NCBI GenBank assembly: GCA_964453525.1
Contig: CAYVOV010000003.1
Location: 124,001-188,000 of the forward strand
Source: CAYVOV01 sp964453525
Lineage (GTDB): Bacteria; Chloroflexota; Dehalococcoidia; Dehalococcoidales; UBA2162
DNA: 64,000 nt
Direction of reading: 5' to 3'
The stretch's first letter is position 1. Each line of letters starts with the position of its first letter. The notes beneath the pieces are model-generated. The model was not told the DNA's origin and made no database searches. It saw only the letters and a program-made list of their open reading frames with translations. The translations under genes were made by a program, and so were the position numbers. This document shows positions 41,150 to 50,415 of this stretch, one piece after another.

Positions 41150-42325
41150 TTATATTAAAGTAGGAATATCTTTGGATGCTTCGTCCGTTTCACTGACACT
41201 GCCTTCTTCCTCAGCGGTCTTTCTCCTGATTTCCTGTGCGACTTCGATGGACTGACTGTAAAAGTCCTTGACTTCCTCAAGCTCTTTTATCTGGGAGAGG
41301 ATAATCGTCACATCCATCAAGCCTCGTTCCGTCGGATAGTCACCACTTCTGATTACTGCATTGGGAGCGAGCTTTTTTACGTACTCACCAAGCTCCTGCA
41401 CTATGGATATGTTCATCTCATCCGTTGGCGCGGATAGAAGATACAGCGCCCTCATCGCTTCATTCGGGTCACACTGCAGTGTGAGTTCGCTGATTGCCTC
41501 GTCCATTGCCTGGGTGCCTTTGTGCGTTTCCGAGCTTTTCTTCATAAAGTTACCGGGAGACATTGAAGGAAATCTAATTAGAGAAAGCTCTGCTTTGCCA
41601 TAGCCCATAACCGTCCAGCCGGACAGCGTCTGCATAATATCTCCGGCATCGAGCACTTTAGTTCCGATATGCTTTTTCCTCTTTTCCTCACCGGCACAAA
41701 ACAGGTTGTAGAACGGCTCAACGATAAGCTGATTAATTTTATCCATATTATTCCTGAGTGAGGAGTCTTTCTTTACAAATCTCTGGTTATCAATAAGGAA
41801 AACAGCATCTGCGACCGAGTATGTGGATTTCAGACATACTCCGGTGTTATAAATAGTCCTTTCTTCTACCTGTTGTTCGTGGTCGAAAGGAAGGACAATA
41901 ATTGCATAGACAGGTTTATCAGCATATCTCTGTTTCAGGCGCTGTGTTATAACCGAGATAGCTCCCGAGCCTGTTCCGCCACCTGCCCCGGCTATCACCA
42001 TTATTGCATCAGTCTCGTGGAAGCGCTTCACCTGTCTTATCGCGTCTATTATTTTGTCTGAATCCTCTCTGGCAATCTGGGCGCCGAGTTCATTAAGCTT
42101 GGCGACGCCGTGTCCTCTTGTTACTTCACCTCCGATAAGTATTCGGTGCTTATGGTCTGCTTTGATAGAAGAAAGTCCGCTGAGGTCCGCCGTATCGGTA
42201 TTTACGGCAAATGCTCCGGTGACAATCTCTATTCCCCTCCGGCTTTTCGAGCGGTTGTTTAGCATATTGAATTGGTCGGCAATCCTGCCTCCGCATTGTC
42301 CAAAACCTATCGCCAGTATCTTCAT
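41150..42325 (-). CDS. Tubulin/FtsZ superfamily GTPase, CetZ-like
   Basis: The 391-residue protein has the superfamily GTP-binding loops: GFGQCGGRIADQF at residues 7-19 (closer to tubulin GQCG than to usual FtsZ), VNTDTADL (T3), and AGAGGGTGSGAI near 111-122 (T4 signature GGGTGSG). An AGDI/DxxD T7-like segment (LDAGDIMQTLSG) keeps the two acidic residues needed for GTP hydrolysis, with a Val or Leu in place of the usual Asn. The C-terminus is an acidic flexible tail. It is not an ordinary FtsZ. It is co-directional with a small one-helix protein gene upstream. Confidence 0.88.
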   Translation of the reverse strand: MKILAIGFGQCGGRIADQFNMLNNRSKSRRGIEIVTGAFAVNTDTADLSGLSSIKADHKHRILIGGEVTRGHGVAKLNELGAQIAREDSDKIIDAIRQVKRFHETDAIMVIAGAGGGTGSGAISVITQRLKQRYADKPVYAIIVLPFDHEQQVEERTIYNTGVCLKSTYSVADAVFLIDNQRFVKKDSSLRNNMDKINQLIVEPFYNLFCAGEEKRKKHIGTKVLDAGDIMQTLSGWTVMGYGKAELSLIRFPSMSPGNFMKKSSETHKGTQAMDEAISELTLQCDPNEAMRALYLLSAPTDEMNISIVQELGEYVKKLAPNAVIRSGDYPTERGLMDVTIILSQIKELEEVKDFYSQSIEVAQEIRRKTAEEEGSVSETDEASKDIPTLI

Positions 42326-42437
42326 AACAACTTACCTCAATTAGTTAATATTGAGTATAGAAGAGATATGTAATCGATATGAAATATTATACCTTAATTA
42401 GTATTATTCAACATAATCCAGTTATTATGACCTGGAT

Positions 42438-42722
42438 TTAGCACGACTGCATTGCCAGAATTGTGGCCAGAATAGACGTAATAATTACCAGTACAACTAT
42501 AATAAGTGAAACGTATATAACATGCTGCCACCTTACGGGTAGATAAGTACTGCCCCTGTAAGGAACACTACGTGTACCCTGGTCCGTTGTTTCCGCATCT
42601 TCACTGTAAGGTTCGGAATCCTGTAAGTCCGGCGGAATCTCTTCTGGGGGCAGTCCGCTGGTGTTGACCCACTGGTCATAGAGCTTACGTCTTCTTCTTT
42701 TATCAAGGAAACTTCGCATCAT
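42438..42722 (-). CDS. Small one-helix membrane protein next to the CetZ-like gene
   Basis: The 94-residue protein starts with a basic region (RSFLDKRRRRKLYDQW), then an acidic Pro-rich middle (about residues 24-50), and ends with one membrane helix (about 67-90), so the N-terminal 60 residues face the cytoplasm. The ATG follows CACCTGAAGGAAATT. It is 112 bp upstream of the CetZ-like gene on the same strand, behind a shared promoter. It is a candidate membrane anchor for the filament. No family recognised. Confidence 0.78.
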   Translation of the reverse strand: MMRSFLDKRRRRKLYDQWVNTSGLPPEEIPPDLQDSEPYSEDAETTDQGTRSVPYRGSTYLPVRWQHVIYVSLIIVVLVIITSILATILAMQSC

Positions 42723-42746
42723 AATTTCCTTCAGGTGCTTGTAGGA

Positions 42747-42775
42747 ATATTATAATCTTGGCATAAAAAAATCAA
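42747..42775 (-). promoter_or_regulatory. Promoter of the CetZ-like gene pair
   Basis: On the minus strand, TTGATT (42775-42770) and TATAAT (42754-42749) lie 15 bp apart; an overlapping TAATAT gives the ideal 17 bp. The start of the small membrane gene is about 25 bp further on. Confidence 0.55.
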
Positions 42776-42914
42776 GTATCCTTTTAGGCTACTGAACGTG
42801 CAATTTCTTTTATGACAAAAAAAATTTCGGGTCTCTTAATAGTCCTGGTACCAGACAGGGGGCATGTTAACCTGTGAATACTTGACATAATACTACCATC
42901 ATGTTTCTTTATAA

Positions 42915-42944
42915 TTGACGTTTTTCCGTATCCTGCAATATACT
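42915..42944 (+). promoter_or_regulatory. Sigma-70-type promoter for the MFS gene
   Basis: TTGACG (42915-42920) and TATACT (42939-42944) are 18 bp apart and lie 39 bp before the MFS start at 42983. Confidence 0.55.
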
Positions 42945-42982
42945 TCTTTGGATTGCACCGATATCACCGGTAAAAATTCGTA

Positions 42983-44203
42983 ATGTCAGCCAATCAGTCA
43001 AAGTACAGATGGTACATACTGGCGCTGGTAGTAGTAACCAGCACTGTTGTATCCGCCATTCCGTTTTCCTGCCTGCCGGTCCTCTTCGAAGAGATATCGG
43101 AAGACCTTGGACTAAGCCTGTTGCAGGTCGGCAGCGTCTGGGGAATGGTTAGCCTAGCCGGAATATTCGTCAGCCTGCCTGCCGGCTTGCTGGGCGACCG
43201 CTTAGGCATAAGGTTTATTGTCGGTCTGTCATGTTTGTTGTCAGGGATACTGGGCGCTGCCAGAGGTTTATCAGGGACTTTTTTTATTCTCAGTGTCACC
43301 GTCTTTATTCATAGCATAGTCCGGATGATGTTACCGATAAACATCACCAAGACATTAGGCATCTGGTTCAGAGGAAAAAACCTGGGACTGGCTAACGGTA
43401 TCGGAGCGATGGGCATGGGCCTGGGTCTTATGCTGGGACCAATGATAAGCGCCACGATATTATCACCGCTGTTGGGCGGCTGGCGAAACGTTCTTTTTCT
43501 ATACGGAGCATTATCGGTGGTGGTAGCCGTACTCTGGTTTATCTTCGGAAGGGAACCGCCACAGGATAGAGCGGACGCTGGACAGACCAGCACGGTACCC
43601 TTCCGCCGGGCATTTTCTGAGGTAATCCGTACCAGGGCGCTGTGGCTAATAGGACTGACTCTGATGCTCCGTATCGGCTGTATTATGGGAATGACCGGCT
43701 ACTTGCCGCTCTATCTTCGCCGGCAGGGATGGCCAGCAGCCAGTGCCGATGGTGCTCTCTCCAGCTTCTATGCCACCAGTACGATATGCGTTATTCCCCT
43801 GGCTTCACTCTCGGATAAAATCGGTTCACGTAAAACTATCCTTTTGCCGGCACTGATTGTAACGCTGGTATGCTTTGGACTGTTATCGGTGGCCAATAGC
43901 ACAATGGTATGGATTTCTATGATAATTTCGGGAATCTTTATGGACGGATTCATGGCATTAATCGTTACCACGCTTCTGGAAACAGAGGGAGTGAAGCCGG
44001 AGTACTCGGGGACAGCGCTGGGGCTTGTTTTCACGATAGCTCAGCTTGGGGGCGTTTTCTCTCCTCCCCTGGGCAACAGTCTGGCAGATATCAATCCGGG
44101 ACTGCCCTTTGTCTTCTGGGCAGGGCTTTCTTTTATTGCCATATTTACGCTGGCCTCTGTAAAAGAAACGGGATGGAAGTATAAAAAAGCCATCGGAACC
44201 TGA
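42983..44203 (+). CDS. MFS transporter
   Basis: The 406-residue protein has 12 predicted helices, with LPAGLLGDRLGIRFIVG between helices 2 and 3 and SLSDKIGSRKTILLPA in the second half. It resembles the large group of anion or drug carriers (CynX/NarK-like relatives); the cargo cannot be read. It starts an apparent operon with the SDR gene 29 bp later. The start lacks a strong ribosome-binding site. Confidence 0.88.
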   Translation: MSANQSKYRWYILALVVVTSTVVSAIPFSCLPVLFEEISEDLGLSLLQVGSVWGMVSLAGIFVSLPAGLLGDRLGIRFIVGLSCLLSGILGAARGLSGTFFILSVTVFIHSIVRMMLPINITKTLGIWFRGKNLGLANGIGAMGMGLGLMLGPMISATILSPLLGGWRNVLFLYGALSVVVAVLWFIFGREPPQDRADAGQTSTVPFRRAFSEVIRTRALWLIGLTLMLRIGCIMGMTGYLPLYLRRQGWPAASADGALSSFYATSTICVIPLASLSDKIGSRKTILLPALIVTLVCFGLLSVANSTMVWISMIISGIFMDGFMALIVTTLLETEGVKPEYSGTALGLVFTIAQLGGVFSPPLGNSLADINPGLPFVFWAGLSFIAIFTLASVKETGWKYKKAIGT

Positions 44204-44232
44204 CAGTATTAACAGGAAGAGAGGAGGTAGTG

Positions 44233-44988
44233 ATGAACTTTAATTTCAATGACAAGGTAGCCGTAGTTACCGGGGCTTCATCCGGCATCGGACTTGCCTG
44301 CGCTGAGATGCTAGCAGCAAGCGGTGCAAAAGTAGCTATAATAGCCAGAAATCTCGGGCGCCTGTCTGAAGCAGCCGGGGCATTACAGAAGTATGGTACC
44401 GTGAGATACTACCAGCTTGACGTGGCTGATATCGCTGCTATTAATCCAGCAATAAGCAGAATCAGGGAAGAACTCGGTGAAATAGATATTCTGGTCTGCA
44501 ATGCCGGAGTGAATGTGAACAAACCGGCACATGAGTTTACCGAGGAAGACTGGGATATGATTCTTTCGGTAAATACGAAAGGACTTTTCTTCTGCAACCA
44601 GGCTGTAGCCGTGCAGTCGATGATACCCCGCAGGGGTGGAGTCATAATCAACATGGCTTCCCAGATGGGTATTGTCGGTGGTCGCCAACGGGCAATCTAC
44701 TGCGCCAGTAAAGGCGGAGTAATCCAGCTCACCCGCGCCGTAGCAATCGACTGGGCGCCCTACAATATCCGCGTCAATGCCGTAGCGCCGACCTTTGTCA
44801 AGACAGATATGACCGAGAATACCCTCAGCGACCCGGAAAGCAGGGCCTGGGTGATGGACAATATTCTGTTCGACCGTCTGGTGACTGTCGATGAGGTAGC
44901 GGCTGCCGTCTGCTTCCTGGCAAGTGACGAAGCGGCAATGATTACCGGTATTGTTCTGCCGGTGGACGGAGGATGGACGGCAAAGTGA
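44233..44988 (+). CDS. Short-chain dehydrogenase/reductase
   Basis: This is 251 residues from the ATG at 44233, after GAGGAGGTAGTG. It has the Rossmann TGASSGIG (about residues 14-21), NAG in VCNAGVNVN, catalytic Ser in MASQMGI, and Tyr/Lys in YCASKGG. It is a classic NAD(P)-dependent SDR of the 3-oxoacyl-ACP reductase or glucose dehydrogenase type. Substrate unknown. It is followed by the radical SAM gene after 85 bp. Confidence 0.93.
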   Translation: MNFNFNDKVAVVTGASSGIGLACAEMLAASGAKVAIIARNLGRLSEAAGALQKYGTVRYYQLDVADIAAINPAISRIREELGEIDILVCNAGVNVNKPAHEFTEEDWDMILSVNTKGLFFCNQAVAVQSMIPRRGGVIINMASQMGIVGGRQRAIYCASKGGVIQLTRAVAIDWAPYNIRVNAVAPTFVKTDMTENTLSDPESRAWVMDNILFDRLVTVDEVAAAVCFLASDEAAMITGIVLPVDGGWTAK

Positions 44989-45073
44989 ACCTGCTTTCCT
45001 TTTTGTTTGTGCGGTAAACCCGCCGCAGGTTTACTTTTCATAATGAAGCGGTTAAAATAATCGGGGGCAAGAA

Positions 45074-46192
45074 ATGCCGGATGATACTTTAACGCCGCTG
45101 ATGGGCAAGGTCAAATATGACAGAGAGAGTAACTTCAGTAAAGTACTCAACAATTCCTTGAGCATATTTTTCAAAGATGCCCTCAGAGTGGCTCTGACCA
45201 GTCCATCGCAGGCATATTTTCTATTACGGACAATAAGGTGGCAGAAAAAAGCCTCCCGCATCAGAGCGAACTGGGAAAAGCAGGGTATCCATATCCCGCC
45301 GATTATGATTTTCAGTATCACCAACCGGTGTAACCTTCACTGCAAAGGCTGTTTCCACTGGGCTTTGCACGAAGCCGGGCAGGCGGAAATGGAAGTGGAA
45401 AAAATAGGGAGCACAATTAAAGAAGCTAAAGAACTCGGTTTTTCCTTTATCGTTGTCGGAGGAGGAGAACCGCTCGTCCGCCCGGAGATAATAGATATAA
45501 TCGGAGACTTCCCGGAAATCATCTTTCTTGTTTTCACCAACGGTCTTTTAATCGATGAAAAGCTGCTTGCCGGGATATCGGAACGCAAGAACCTGGTCCC
45601 GGTAATAAGTCTGGAGGGTTACGAACCGGATACCGATAACCGGAGAGGTGAAGGGGTTTACCGCGGGCTGAAAAAGGTAATTGAGAAGCTGAAGAGTCGG
45701 GATATTTTCTGGAGTGTTTCACTGACGGTAACAAGGACCAACTTCGAGACCGTGACCGACGAACAATTCGTCAGAGACCTTGTTGACTCAGGGTGCAAAC
45801 TGTTCTTCTTTGTCGAATATACGCCGATTTCCGATGACACAGCGGACTGGGTGCCAACGGATGAGCAGAGGAACCGCCTGCTTGAATTGAGGAATTGGCT
45901 GCGTTCGCAGTTCCCGGCCCTGTTTATAGCAATTCCGGGAGACGAAGAGGAAATTGGTGGCTGCCTGTCTGCCGGGAGAGGTTTTGTTCATATTAGCGCC
46001 GAGGGCAATGTTGAACCCTGTCCCTTTGCCCCTTACTCTGATGCGAATCTCAGAGATTTATCGCTCAAAGACGCCCTGCAATCCGAGTTCCTGAAGACAA
46101 TTCGAGAAAACCACGATAAGCTGAGTGAAACCGAAGGCGGCTGCGCCCTCTGGGTTGAACGCGACTGGATTAAATCGCTGATTCAAAACTAG
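45074..46192 (+). CDS. Radical SAM protein with SPASM-like C-terminus
   Basis: The 372-residue protein has an N-terminal extension of about 75 residues, then the radical SAM motif CNLHCKGC (about 87-94), GGGEPLVRPE and the later segments of a half TIM barrel. Near the C-terminus a CLSAGRGFVHISAEGNVEPCPFAPYSD region looks like a partial SPASM domain for one extra iron-sulfur cluster. Related proteins mature peptides or modify small molecules. No obvious precursor peptide gene is adjacent. The ATG follows GGGGGCAAGAA. Confidence 0.87.
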   Translation: MPDDTLTPLMGKVKYDRESNFSKVLNNSLSIFFKDALRVALTSPSQAYFLLRTIRWQKKASRIRANWEKQGIHIPPIMIFSITNRCNLHCKGCFHWALHEAGQAEMEVEKIGSTIKEAKELGFSFIVVGGGEPLVRPEIIDIIGDFPEIIFLVFTNGLLIDEKLLAGISERKNLVPVISLEGYEPDTDNRRGEGVYRGLKKVIEKLKSRDIFWSVSLTVTRTNFETVTDEQFVRDLVDSGCKLFFFVEYTPISDDTADWVPTDEQRNRLLELRNWLRSQFPALFIAIPGDEEEIGGCLSAGRGFVHISAEGNVEPCPFAPYSDANLRDLSLKDALQSEFLKTIRENHDKLSETEGGCALWVERDWIKSLIQN

Positions 46193-46216
46193 CATCTGCC
46201 GGTGTCTGTTTTCCTG

Positions 46217-46999
46217 CTAAAGCTGTCCTTTAATTTCCCGGACTTGCTGTTGATACGAATTGAGCAGTCTGCCTACATCGGCCGGTCCGCAGTTGGCGTA
46301 GGCGACTCCGAGTCTTTTTAGCTGCGAGACATCCAGCGGAAAAGCAGGCAGATTCAGAGGTAATGATAACCTGGCTTTCCCGACATTTTTTACAATTGCA
46401 GATATTTCCTCAATTGTGTCCATCAGATTGGTATACTGGCTTTCCGGGATTCCAAGCGCTTGGGCAAGGTCCGTTGGGCCTACAGTAACCAGGTCAACGC
46501 CTTCCAACGATGCAATGTCTTCAAGCTGGTCGATAGCCTTACTGTCTTCTATCATAACTGCCAGAATAATCTCCGAGTTCGATGTTTCAAGGTGCTCTTT
46601 CGAGGGAATAGCCCCGTACCGTGCCGCCCTGGTCGGGCCGCCCATTCCCCGCTCGCCGAGCGGCGCGTAACGGACCGCTCTCACCATTTCCCGGGCATCC
46701 TCTTTACCGCCGATGTGCGGTACCTGAACCCCCTGCGCTCCCATATCCAGGATGCGGAGAATTGTCTTTGGATTGTTGTCCGGCACTCTGACGAGTGAAG
46801 TAATACCTGCCAGGTCGCAGGCACGAATCATCTCCTGGACAAGTTTGAGGTCGAATGCCGAGTGCTCCATGTCTATAAAGGCGGCATCGAATCCGGCAAG
46901 CCCTATTATTTCCACCACCGCCGGGTCGGCCAGGTTTACGTAAGTACCGATAGCTAACTCGCCCTGCTTGATTTTTTCCTTTACCCTGTTCTTGTGCAT
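46217..46999 (-). CDS. HpcH/HpaI family aldolase
   Basis: The 260-residue barrel protein has AFIDMEHSAFDLKLVQ and VMIEDSKAID, giving metal and catalytic residues, and the GAQGVQVPHIGGKEDA segment. It splits 2-oxo-4-hydroxyacids such as 4-hydroxy-2-oxoheptanedioate to pyruvate and an aldehyde, or a related acid. The start follows GGTGGAGGTGACATC. It stands alone, with a repeat-rich gap upstream. Confidence 0.92.
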   Translation of the reverse strand: MHKNRVKEKIKQGELAIGTYVNLADPAVVEIIGLAGFDAAFIDMEHSAFDLKLVQEMIRACDLAGITSLVRVPDNNPKTILRILDMGAQGVQVPHIGGKEDAREMVRAVRYAPLGERGMGGPTRAARYGAIPSKEHLETSNSEIILAVMIEDSKAIDQLEDIASLEGVDLVTVGPTDLAQALGIPESQYTNLMDTIEEISAIVKNVGKARLSLPLNLPAFPLDVSQLKRLGVAYANCGPADVGRLLNSYQQQVREIKGQL

Positions 47000-47060
47000 G
47001 ATGTCACCTCCACCGGGTTTAGAAATACTATATCATAACGTGCACCTACAGTGTTTTATA

Positions 47061-47378
47061 GTTCTGTTCGGTATTGGTTGAATGAAGTGCTTCTCCTTTT
47101 TACTTTATCTATTCCCACCCGCCACCCTTGAGGAAGCTAAAGAGGGGGTATCCCCCTCTTTAGAAATCTTCCCCCTCAATCCACTCTCAGATCACTCTCT
47201 ACTCTAAAATACGATTATTCATTTTGATGACAGGGGGAGAGTTTGTTGAGAGGGGGCTCCGCCCCCTCTCTCTTTTACTCCCCTCTCCAGCCAAGAGTAA
47301 TCTTCAATCCTTTAGAATGGTTCTGGCTGGAGAGGGGTCAGGGGTGAGGTAAAAAAATACCAACAATATGAAAACAGA
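47061..47378. repeat. MITE-like inverted-repeat element, copy 3
   Basis: The element fills the gap between the aldolase and nitroreductase genes. The left end GTTCTGTTCGGTATTGG and the right end ATACCAACAATATG with CAG mirror copy 1. It contains TATCTATTCCCACCCGCCAC at 47106, AAGAGGGGG/CCCCCTCTTT arms, GAGAGGGGGC/GCCCCCTCTC arms, and GGCTGGAGAGGGGT paired with CCCCTCTCCAGCC. It is the longest copy, so it may be a nest of insertions. Confidence 0.65.
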
Positions 47379-47471
47379 AAAGTCTTTTGCAAAGTCTTTT
47401 AACAGTGAAAGGTAGTCGTGATATAATTTATGAATTGAGAATGAAACCGGGAAAACAAAGAGGTGAAAAAT

Positions 47472-47987
47472 ATGGAAGTTAGAGAGGCAATAGAAAAAAG
47501 AAAAAGTATCAGAGATTATAAAGACACACCAGTTCCGGAAGATAAGTTGCTCAAAGTCCTGGAGGCGGCACGTCTGGCTCCTTCCGGGGGTAACCGGCAG
47601 CAGTGGAAATTCGTCGTCGTCAGGGATGCTGATAAACGCCAGCGACTTTCCCGGGCGGCAAACGGGCAGGCACAGGTAGCCAAGGCACCGGTGGTTATTG
47701 CCGGTGTATCCACGGCTCCGGAGAATATGATGATGTGCAAGGTCCCGGGTTACCCTGTGGACTTGGCCATAGCCATTGACCACATGACTCTGGCGGCGGT
47801 GGAAGAAGGACTCGGTACCTGCTGGATTGGTGCCTTCTCGCAGGACGAAGCCAGGAATATCCTAGGCATTCCGGAAAGCTGCCTGATTGTTAACCTGCTC
47901 ACCCTCGGTTCCCCGAATGATGAAGGAAGACCGAAAACACGGAAGTCCCTGGACGAAATAGTTTGCTACGATACCTATACGAGCTGA
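47472..47987 (+). CDS. Nitroreductase family protein
   Basis: This is 171 residues from the ATG at 47472; the upstream GTG at 47463 is less likely because AGAGGTG is then too close. It has MEVREAIEKRKSIRDYKD, LAPSGGNRQQWKFVVV and GTCWIGAFS, the FMN-binding pattern of small nitroreductases. It is followed 54 bp later by a flavodoxin-like gene, so both may form a flavin reduction pair. Confidence 0.92.
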   Translation: MEVREAIEKRKSIRDYKDTPVPEDKLLKVLEAARLAPSGGNRQQWKFVVVRDADKRQRLSRAANGQAQVAKAPVVIAGVSTAPENMMMCKVPGYPVDLAIAIDHMTLAAVEEGLGTCWIGAFSQDEARNILGIPESCLIVNLLTLGSPNDEGRPKTRKSLDEIVCYDTYTS

Positions 47988-48041
47988 ATCCCGGGACCCG
48001 CGGAAGAACGATTCTCAACCTATTAATACACAGGAGGAAAC

Positions 48042-48605
48042 ATGCAGGTATTAATATTATCCGGTAGCAGAAATCATGAAGGCAGAACAGCCAGAGCTAC
48101 CGATGCTATCGCCAGGGGTATCACCAGAGCCGGCGGCAGCACCGAGCGGTTTTTCTTAACCGAGTTGAACCTTGAGCGCTGCCGGCAGTGTGACAGTGAT
48201 GGCTGGGGAGTCTGCCGTAATGAGGGATACTGCGTTATTGAAGATGATTTCGCCATGCTTGTTGAAAAAATCAAGTCTTCGGACGTGGTGGTTTTTGCCA
48301 ATCCCGTCTACTTTTTCGACCTCACGGAGAGTATGCGGGGATTTCTGGACCGGTTCCGCCGGATATGTGCTCATCAAAAAGTAAAGCCGGTGGAAGGCAT
48401 TTCGGCAGCCGGGCTATGTCTGGCCGGTGGCGGAGGCGGTGGAGCTCCCACTGCCTGTGTCAACCTGGAAAGGATTCTTCAGGTCTGCGGGTTCGATGTT
48501 ATTGATATGATTCCCTTGAGGCGGCAGAACCTTGAAGCCAAGCTGCCGGTGCTGGAGCTGACCGGAGAATGGCTGGCAACGAAACCGACTTCAAAAGCAG
48601 AATAA
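48042..48605 (+). CDS. NADPH-dependent FMN reductase / flavodoxin-fold protein
   Basis: The 187-residue protein opens with LILSGSRNHEGRTARAT, an FMN phosphate loop, and continues with CRQCDSDGWGVCRNEGYCVIEDDF (five Cys in a short span, possibly an iron-sulfur site) and ANPVYFFDLTESMRGFLDR. It belongs to the iron-sulfur flavoprotein / NADPH-dependent FMN reductase group. The start follows ACAGGAGGAAAC. It probably partners the nitroreductase directly upstream. Confidence 0.9.
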   Translation: MQVLILSGSRNHEGRTARATDAIARGITRAGGSTERFFLTELNLERCRQCDSDGWGVCRNEGYCVIEDDFAMLVEKIKSSDVVVFANPVYFFDLTESMRGFLDRFRRICAHQKVKPVEGISAAGLCLAGGGGGGAPTACVNLERILQVCGFDVIDMIPLRRQNLEAKLPVLELTGEWLATKPTSKAE

Positions 48606-48606
48606 C

Positions 48607-48641
48607 AAAAAAGCCCGGATTTCCGGAACGGAAATCCGGGC
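48607..48641 (-). terminator. Intrinsic terminator for the small minus-strand gene
   Basis: GCCCGGATTTCCG (48613-48625) and CGGAAATCCGGGC (48629-48641) form a 13-bp stem. On the minus strand it is followed by TTTTTT (48612-48607). Confidence 0.88.
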
Positions 48642-48667
48642 GCAGATGTCGGGAGATGTTAAATATC

Positions 48668-48895
48668 CTATTTATTCGTTATAGCGTACCCTTCATTTTC
48701 CCATAATTCCTCTAGCTTCCGCTCCTGGTAATTAGCTATCCACATCATCAGTGGAAATATTACCGGGAATATGGGTAACAGGACAAGTATTGTTAATATC
48801 CCTTTTATGGAAAATCTTCTTCTCTCCAGTCTGCCTTCTATCTCTCCGGCGAAAGAGAGCACTTCAGATTTATTTGCCTGTACAAGACTCACCAT
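48668..48895 (-). CDS. Small one-helix protein, unknown
   Basis: The 75-residue protein has a charged N-terminal half and a single hydrophobic stretch (IKGILTILVLLPIFPVIFPLM, about 30-52), then a charged tail. It is flanked by its own terminator. Start uncertain. No family recognised. Confidence 0.6.
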   Translation of the reverse strand: MVSLVQANKSEVLSFAGEIEGRLERRRFSIKGILTILVLLPIFPVIFPLMMWIANYQERKLEELWENEGYAITNK

Positions 48896-49116
48896 AGTTA
48901 TCGATTCCCCTCTTCAATTCATATGCTGTTTAAAACAGTCTATGTAATTATGGTTAATTCAGCAGAAGAAGCCTATTACCCAATGGGATTATTTTGTGTA
49001 GTCAATTGGTGTGGATTTTTCAGGATAAGGCAAATCTATACGGATTATTATTCGAGTTAAATAATTCTTAGTACTAATTGCGAGGCTGAAAAAGAATGTG
49101 CTATTGTGTTTAGAGT

Positions 49117-50310
49117 ATGAAGAAACTCCGAATACCCTCCATTTTCCTGGGAACACTGCCTCTTTTTGTTCTTGCCCATTTCGGCCACCATTTGCTGACG
49201 GCGCTGCCGACCCCGATGCTGCCGCTAATCCGTAATGATTTCAACCTGAGCTACGCGCAGTCGGGGATGGTGGCGTCTGCATTCGGCATTGCCTATGGTA
49301 TCAGTCAGTTGCCGGCGGGGTGGCTTGCCGATAGAATAAGTTACCGGTTCCTTATCGTTATCGGTACCTGCGGGGTGGCAGTAGCCGGACTCCTTGTCGG
49401 ACTATCCACCTCTTTTGTTACTTTAATAGTATTCCTGGTGCTGATGGGCATCGCCGGCGGCGGCTATCACCCATCCGCGGCACCTCTTATCGGGGCGTCA
49501 ACCGAGCCGGAAAAGCGGGGGAGGGCGCTTGGCTTTCATCTCATCGGTGGAAGCGGCAGCTTCTTTCTATCGCCGCTGATTGCGGCGGCGATAGCTTCTG
49601 TCTGGGGCTGGCGGGGTGCTTTTATCGGGCTGGCTGTCCCGACTACCATATTCGGTATTGTGTTCTACGTCATGCTGCGGCGCTTTGTGGCTGCCGGAAA
49701 GGGAATGGAACCAATTGCCCAGCAGCCGGCTGACGGACAGACTCCTTCCGGGCAGGGTCGGTTGAGACAGCTTATTGCCTTCCTGGTGCTTAATTCAGCC
49801 GTCCAGGCGATATTCGTTTCCGTGATGACATTCATCCCTCTTTACATGGTTGATAACTTTCATATCAGTGAGGCAGTTGCGGCGGCTTCGCTGTCAATCA
49901 TTCACTCTGCCGGCCTGTGGGCGGCTCCGCTGGGAGGCTACATTTCGGACCGAATCGGTAAAGTCCAGGTGATGCTGGCAAGCTGCTTCATAACCGGACC
50001 GTTAATCTACCTGCTGAACGTTGCCCCGTATGGAGTCGCCTTCGGTGCCCTGCTACTGTTTCTGGGGGCATGTATGTCAATGCGGGCGCCGACTGCCGAA
50101 GCCTATCTTGTAAATGAGACGCCGGAAAAATATCGCTCGACGATATTCGGCATTTATTATTTTGCCGGCATGGAGGTCGGTGCACTACTGACTCCGGCAA
50201 TGGGGGCATTAATCGATAGGGTAGGGTTCACCACCGGTTATACAATCGCCAGCGTATCCGCATTCGCCATTACAGTCGTTTGCTCGGTGTTTTTACGGCG
50301 CCAGCGGTAA
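49117..50310 (+). CDS. MFS transporter, fosmidomycin-resistance-like
   Basis: The 397-residue protein has 12 predicted helices, with AHFGHHLLTALPTPMLPLI at the first helix, QLPAGWLADRISYRFL, GGGYHPSAAPLIGA and GGYISDRIGKVQVML. This resembles the bacterial efflux group around fosmidomycin resistance proteins, but the cargo here is unknown. The start has only a weak ribosome-binding site. Confidence 0.87.
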   Translation: MKKLRIPSIFLGTLPLFVLAHFGHHLLTALPTPMLPLIRNDFNLSYAQSGMVASAFGIAYGISQLPAGWLADRISYRFLIVIGTCGVAVAGLLVGLSTSFVTLIVFLVLMGIAGGGYHPSAAPLIGASTEPEKRGRALGFHLIGGSGSFFLSPLIAAAIASVWGWRGAFIGLAVPTTIFGIVFYVMLRRFVAAGKGMEPIAQQPADGQTPSGQGRLRQLIAFLVLNSAVQAIFVSVMTFIPLYMVDNFHISEAVAAASLSIIHSAGLWAAPLGGYISDRIGKVQVMLASCFITGPLIYLLNVAPYGVAFGALLLFLGACMSMRAPTAEAYLVNETPEKYRSTIFGIYYFAGMEVGALLTPAMGALIDRVGFTTGYTIASVSAFAITVVCSVFLRRQR

Positions 50311-50415
50311 TTTCAGATAGTTATTCACTTCCTGCAAGCTATAATCAATAGTGTACGCGGCAGTCCTGTTGTATAATTGAAGCAATAAATTTTTCTGGAT
50401 AGGAGATAGAGAATA

